A DNA stretch of 64,000 nt from DASUFP01 sp036274495. GTDB taxonomy: Bacteria; Bacteroidota; Bacteroidia; AKYH767-A; OLB10. Below the pieces are notes generated by a model. The model was not told the DNA's origin, did no database searches, and saw nothing but the letters and a program-made list of their open reading frames with translations. Made by a program: the position numbers and the translations under genes. The stretch covers positions 26,193-90,192 of the forward strand of contig DASUFP010000100.1 in the NCBI GenBank assembly GCA_036274495.1. Reading direction: 5' to 3'. How positions within the stretch are numbered: the stretch's first letter is position 1; every line of letters starts with the position of its first letter. Shown here one piece after another: positions 61,220 to 64,000 of this stretch.

Positions 61220-62089
61220 TCAAAATCCAATCGGTTTTATTTGTCCTATCATTAAATTAAACATTTCGGTAGGATAACTTCTGTGATTATACCTAAAGCA
61301 ACTTTCAACTATATAGGCTTGCAAATACTTATCCGAAACATGAATGTGAGTACCGTTTATCATTCGTTTTAGCTGTCCGAAATAACCCTCAATTGTATTA
61401 GTACTTGTAGCACCATCACGATACCTTTTCAATGTATGGTTGATTGCTGAATGTAATTTAAAACCCTCTTTAGGGAGATTTGTATAAAGCGGGTAATCGT
61501 CAGTATTAACGGATGCTTTTTTATCAACCTGTTCATGTACTATTGGCATGATAGTAGATTTTTTAACGTCAGGCACATGATACGCCCGAACATTACCAAG
61601 TCGTTCAACCATACCAAAAACAGGTTTTTTCTGTCCGAGTGTTCGACCCGTTACATTGATTTGTTTGCCTCCAATATAAGTTTCATCCATCTCAACCACT
61701 CCCGTTAATTTTTCAGCGGGAACAGTCTCTAATAATTTTCTTATTTGATGCCCCATTCTAAAGGCACACTTATAAGTTACACCCAATATCCGTTCTATTT
61801 CCTTTGACGAAACACCGTTACGAGTAGAGGCAAACAAATAGATGATATAAAACCAATCTTGAAGGGAAACCCTCGATTTTTCAAATATAGTTCCGGCAGT
61901 AGGGTAGAATTGAGCATAACACAACCTACATTGATAGCACCTTCTTGTAGATATTCTTCTGAATTGTGTCTCTCTGTTACATTTGGGGCACTCTGTGACA
62001 CTTCCATACCGCATCTTGAACACCTTATCCAAACAGGCCGCATCACTTGGATAAGCCTTCCTAAACTCTTCTATTGTAAATTTTGCCAT
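61220..62089 (-). CDS. IS1595-family (ISXO2-like) transposase
   Basis: This 289-residue transposase has an N-terminal zinc ribbon (Cys34-x2-Cys37 and Cys51-x2-Cys54-x2-Cys57) and a DDE-type catalytic domain: D135 in VEMDETYIGG, D197 in VNTDDYPLY and E234 in STNTIEGYFGQLKR. The following ThrHis and SerAsp region (GTHIHVSDKYLQAYIVE, then FRYNHR) is typical of ISXO2-like transposases. It is intact. A 57-residue helix-turn-helix-like gene lies 45 bases upstream in the same direction. Terminal inverted repeats could not be identified, so the ends of the element are unknown. Confidence 0.9.
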   Translation of the reverse strand: MAKFTIEEFRKAYPSDAACLDKVFKMRYGSVTECPKCNRETQFRRISTRRCYQCRLCYAQFYPTAGTIFEKSRVSLQDWFYIIYLFASTRNGVSSKEIERILGVTYKCAFRMGHQIRKLLETVPAEKLTGVVEMDETYIGGKQINVTGRTLGQKKPVFGMVERLGNVRAYHVPDVKKSTIMPIVHEQVDKKASVNTDDYPLYTNLPKEGFKLHSAINHTLKRYRDGATSTNTIEGYFGQLKRMINGTHIHVSDKYLQAYIVESCFRYNHRSYPTEMFNLMIGQIKPIGF

Positions 62090-62096
62090 TGGTTGG

Positions 62097-62108
62097 TAGT
62101 TATAAACT
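62097..62108 (-). repeat. Left copy of a 12-base inverted-repeat core, upstream of the transposase
   Basis: On the minus strand this reads AGTTTATAACTA, identical to 62328-62339 on the plus strand, and 18 of 20 bases match over the longer stretch. It ends 8 bases before the transposase ATG. Together with the other copy it brackets the 57-residue gene. Confidence 0.65.
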
Positions 62109-62134
62109 GTGGACTAAATAGGGATAAAAAAAAA

Positions 62135-62308
62135 TTAACGTGAGGTTGGTAACTGAGGGTAAACCTGAGTATCAATAAACTGAACTCCATCAATAATAAT
62201 AGCTTCCATCTTATTGGTTTTGATTAACTTATAGATATAAGAGGGGGTTACCTTCTTGTCAATGGCGTAGTTTTTAATCGTCCTAAGAGATAATCTATCT
62301 ACTTTCAT
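62135..62308 (-). CDS. 57-residue helix-turn-helix-like protein, probably a transcription regulator
   Basis: This small gene encodes a 57-residue protein that begins MKVDRLSLRTIKNYAIDKKV and continues TPSYIYKLIKTNKMEAIIID, then GVQFIDTQVY. The order 'TIKNYA, VTPSYIYKLIK, MEAIIIDGVQFID' is typical of excisionase/MerR-like winged helix-turn-helix proteins that bind DNA. It is in the same direction as the transposase with a 45-base gap. A TATATTTG box at 62313-62320 lies 4 bases before its ATG, so it should be expressed from a leaderless transcript. It may regulate itself, the transposase and the divergent kinase operon. Confidence 0.65.
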   Translation of the reverse strand: MKVDRLSLRTIKNYAIDKKVTPSYIYKLIKTNKMEAIIIDGVQFIDTQVYPQLPTSR

Positions 62309-62312
62309 GGGT

Positions 62313-62320
62313 CAAATATA
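62313..62320 (-). promoter_or_regulatory. -7 box of the 57-residue gene, leaderless arrangement
   Basis: On the minus strand this reads TATATTTG, a full TAnnTTTG match, with 4 bases to the ATG at 62308. A TTG about 20 bases upstream on the same strand supplies the -33 element, and the palindrome at 62324-62349 covers the spacer and that -33 element. Confidence 0.65.
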
Positions 62321-62323
62321 GGT

Positions 62324-62349
62324 ATTTAGTTTATAACTATCAACTAAAT
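62324..62349. repeat. Operator-like inverted repeat in the divergent promoter region
   Basis: ATTTAGTT and AACTAAAT are 10 bases apart, giving a perfect 8-base inverted repeat. It overlaps the -33 and spacer of the 57-residue gene and lies 16 bases before the kinase ATG at 62366. Its inner part (AGTTTATAACTA, 62328-62339) recurs in inverted orientation ahead of the transposase. This suits an operator for a small DNA-binding protein, which is an inference. Confidence 0.6.
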
Positions 62350-62365
62350 CTTTGTAAATATTTTG

Positions 62366-63175
62366 ATGTTATACTCAATCGAAAAAATAGAAAAAATATA
62401 TGATACATCGGGAAGTAATCCGGTTGAAGTGCATTGTAATGATTTTAATAATTATATATGTAAATACGATAGTACTAATAAGCTGTTAAATGAGCATTTG
62501 GCGCATAGATTTTTGCAGATTTGGGATATTCCAGTTCCTCCATCATCTTTTGTGACGGTTCACAACGACCATGTTCCGATTGGACTCCACCCCAGAATAC
62601 AACGACACAGGTTTACTAGGCCATTATTTGGCTCAAAACGGCTGGAATATTCATTGGATTTCAACGATTTTTTTACTACATTGAGAAGCACATATCAATT
62701 ATCTAAGATAAATGGCAGATATGAGACGTTCTTAAAAATTGCACTGTTCGATTTGTGGATAGCCAATACTGACAGAAACGCGAATAATATGAATCTCCTC
62801 CTAAACTCAGAAGGCACTCAACACGTTATTACTGCAATAGACCATACTGATATTTTTGATGGTTGCAGATTGGGAGGAGAATTAGCTCATATGACCTACG
62901 AAGACAGTATATTATATTCAACTATTACAAAGGTTTTGATGCCTAGTTCTAGAAAATGTAGGAAGGAAACAAAAAATATCCTAAATCATTTCTATTTTTG
63001 GGTGCAAGAATGTGGCCGTCAACTCCCTCGCATTTTTCACGAAGTTCCTCAATTGTGGAATCTTGATCATGATACAATCATACATTATATTCAGCAAAGT
63101 ATTATTGAAAACCAAAGGTGGAATCAAGAAATCGAAACAAATTTTAAACAATACGTAGAAATGTCTATACGTTAA
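62366..63175 (+). CDS. Compact HipA-like Ser/Thr kinase (HipA_2 type)
   Basis: This 269-residue protein has the kinase landmarks of HipA-like enzymes in a short form. Lys33 in NYICKYDST is a candidate ATP-binding Lys, Glu43 in KLLNEHLAHRFL a candidate partner, ANTDRNANNMNLLL holds the catalytic Asp136, and VITAIDHTDIF the metal-binding Asp159. HipA proper is about 440 residues and has an extra N-terminal subdomain that is missing here, so this is the smaller HipA_2-type kinase. Such kinases phosphorylate translation factors or other targets and often act as toxins. It is followed after 6 bases by a long gene and is in AT-rich DNA. The start at 62366 is preceded by an alternative TTG at 62363. 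Confidence 0.7.
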   Translation: MLYSIEKIEKIYDTSGSNPVEVHCNDFNNYICKYDSTNKLLNEHLAHRFLQIWDIPVPPSSFVTVHNDHVPIGLHPRIQRHRFTRPLFGSKRLEYSLDFNDFFTTLRSTYQLSKINGRYETFLKIALFDLWIANTDRNANNMNLLLNSEGTQHVITAIDHTDIFDGCRLGGELAHMTYEDSILYSTITKVLMPSSRKCRKETKNILNHFYFWVQECGRQLPRIFHEVPQLWNLDHDTIIHYIQQSIIENQRWNQEIETNFKQYVEMSIR

Positions 63176-63181
63176 TATAAA

Positions 63182-64000
63182 GTGAACACATTTTATTCCA
63201 TATTATCCTGTCAAAGCCGCCCATCTGTGGACGAGCGAATTTCTATTGCCTTAATTTTAATCAATGACAACAATGTTTTTTTTAAGTATTCTCCTGAAAA
63301 AATTAAAATATTAAAGGATCTACTTCCTTTAAACTCCTATAATTTGATAAAAAATAGTATTCAAAATATTGATAGATATTTTTTACATAAACAATCTAAT
63401 GAAGTATTAGCCAATTATTCTGAAAGAATGTTGGATATGAATTATTTTGAATATTTAAGTCGATATGCGAATAATTTATTGGTTTTTTCAAAACCCCAAA
63501 AAATCGAGATTAGGTCAACATTAGAAAATATAAATATTCTTTTTGAGAAATTTATATTTAAACTAGGAAGTATTGAAAAATTAGTTGAATTAGATTTCAT
63601 TAAAGATGTTAAGAGAACAATAAACCCAATTTTAAAAGATAACGTTAATTTTAATGTTAAGGTTGATAAAAGTATCATTAAATCACTAGACATACCTACT
63701 TCTGTATCGTTCATTGGTCAGAACGGACACAAAGTTATAGGAGAAGTAGTCGATTTTAATAAAGAAATTAATCATCTGGAAAATAAATTAAGGAGTGTAT
63801 TGTATGTACGAGAAAACATGCTCCAAGAAGACCCCTATAGCTCGGCCTATATTATTTACAAAGCCCCATTAATCAAAAACTCAGAAAATAACGAAATTTA
63901 TAAAAGCCTAAAGAATAATTCACAACTAAAGTTAGATTTTAAAACAATTGATGAAATTAATAAGGTTAAAACATTTTTAGATAAAAATAATGTCAAACCA
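63182..64000 (+). CDS. Partner protein of the kinase, DUF3037-like at the start (partial)
   Basis: This frame begins with GTG at 63182, only 6 bases after the kinase stop codon, and stays open for 273 codons to the right edge, so the gene is incomplete. The N-terminus reads NTFYSILSCQSRPSVDERIS, then IALILINDNNVFFKYSPEKI, which resembles DUF3037 proteins, the usual partners of HipA_2 kinases. The rest (for example SFIGQNGHKVIGEVVDFNKE) is Asn, Lys and Ile-rich, far longer than a normal DUF3037 protein (about 130 residues), and not recognised. The DNA is very AT-rich. The DUF3037 similarity is weak and should be tested. Confidence 0.5.
   Translation, partial: MNTFYSILSCQSRPSVDERISIALILINDNNVFFKYSPEKIKILKDLLPLNSYNLIKNSIQNIDRYFLHKQSNEVLANYSERMLDMNYFEYLSRYANNLLVFSKPQKIEIRSTLENINILFEKFIFKLGSIEKLVELDFIKDVKRTINPILKDNVNFNVKVDKSIIKSLDIPTSVSFIGQNGHKVIGEVVDFNKEINHLENKLRSVLYVRENMLQEDPYSSAYIIYKAPLIKNSENNEIYKSLKNNSQLKLDFKTIDEINKVKTFLDKNNVKP

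Larger units (their letters stand above)
61220..62349 (-). mobile_element. IS1595-type insertion sequence, ends undefined
   Basis: The transposase and the small upstream gene together define the minimum extent. I searched both flanks by eye for matching terminal inverted repeats and target duplications and did not find a convincing pair, so these limits are only the coding and promoter span. Confidence 0.45.

Noticed and set aside
63442..63714. Minus-strand frame of 90 codons in the right-edge region
   Set aside because: The plus strand is open from 63182 to the edge across this stretch, follows the kinase by 6 bases, and has a plausible N-terminus, so the minus frame is a shadow.

Overview
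The window is chromosomal DNA of a member of the Bacteroidota. The evidence is a porP-gldK-gldL-gldM-gldN type IX secretion (T9SS) block, two proteins ending in T9SS sorting domains, many Bacteroidota-specific families (DUF4476, DUF3822, DUF2723, PorP/SprF, an IcmF fusion mutase), and promoters of the Bacteroidota -33 TTG / -7 TAnnTTTG type. The species cannot be named. Coding density is high and no rRNA is present. There is one tRNA (Val, anticodon GAC).

Layout. 1-287 is the tail of a probable formimidoylglutamase. 546-6298 is the T9SS/gliding motor block, ending at a strong two-way terminator. 6359-16390 holds a metal-binding lipoprotein, IcmF, a glycosyltransferase, a YdcF-like protein, an OmpH/Skp-like protein, a DUF4476 protein and ValS. 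16391-16915 is the only long gene-free stretch. 16916-29821 is housekeeping: two DUF1573 proteins around a methyltransferase, an aminotransferase, NUDIX/pyrE, birA, rsfS, ftsH, a LUD protein, cdsA, and a DUF2265/DUF2723 pair. 29944-39181 is a minus-strand fatty-acid beta-oxidation cluster: acyl-CoA ligase, bifunctional hydratase/dehydrogenase, thiolase and acyl-CoA dehydrogenase, with a YwqK-type repeat protein and a small beta-barrel among them. 39277-60535 mixes nitronate monooxygenase, two T9SS cargo proteins, Nfu/Mrp iron-sulfur factors, an alkyltransferase-like protein, phosphofructokinase, the coaD-rsmD-DUF3822 operon, a RecD-like helicase, LysE, GH3, icd and dnaX.

From about 60.6 kb the DNA becomes AT-rich and accessory. 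It holds two small unknown genes, an IS1595-type transposase, a 57-residue DNA-binding-like gene, and a divergent operon with a compact HipA-like kinase and a long partner that runs off the right edge. An inverted repeat lies in the shared promoter region, and a second inverted copy of its core lies just ahead of the transposase. This is the best candidate for an under-described system here.

The genes work together in recognisable ways. GldK/L/M/N and PorP/SprF would export the subtilase and the P-domain/PKD protein found further along. The fad genes feed acetyl-CoA and reduced cofactors into a metabolism that includes Icd, and IcmF handles branched acyl-CoA. Nfu and Mrp serve Fe-S assembly. 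Other patterns worth attention are seven genes whose TAnnTTTG box ends 3-4 nt before the start codon (probable leaderless mRNAs), an alpha/beta hydrolase with Asn in place of its nucleophile Ser, an MGMT homologue with Ala in place of the alkyl-acceptor Cys, and a secreted protein built on four exact 30-residue repeats.
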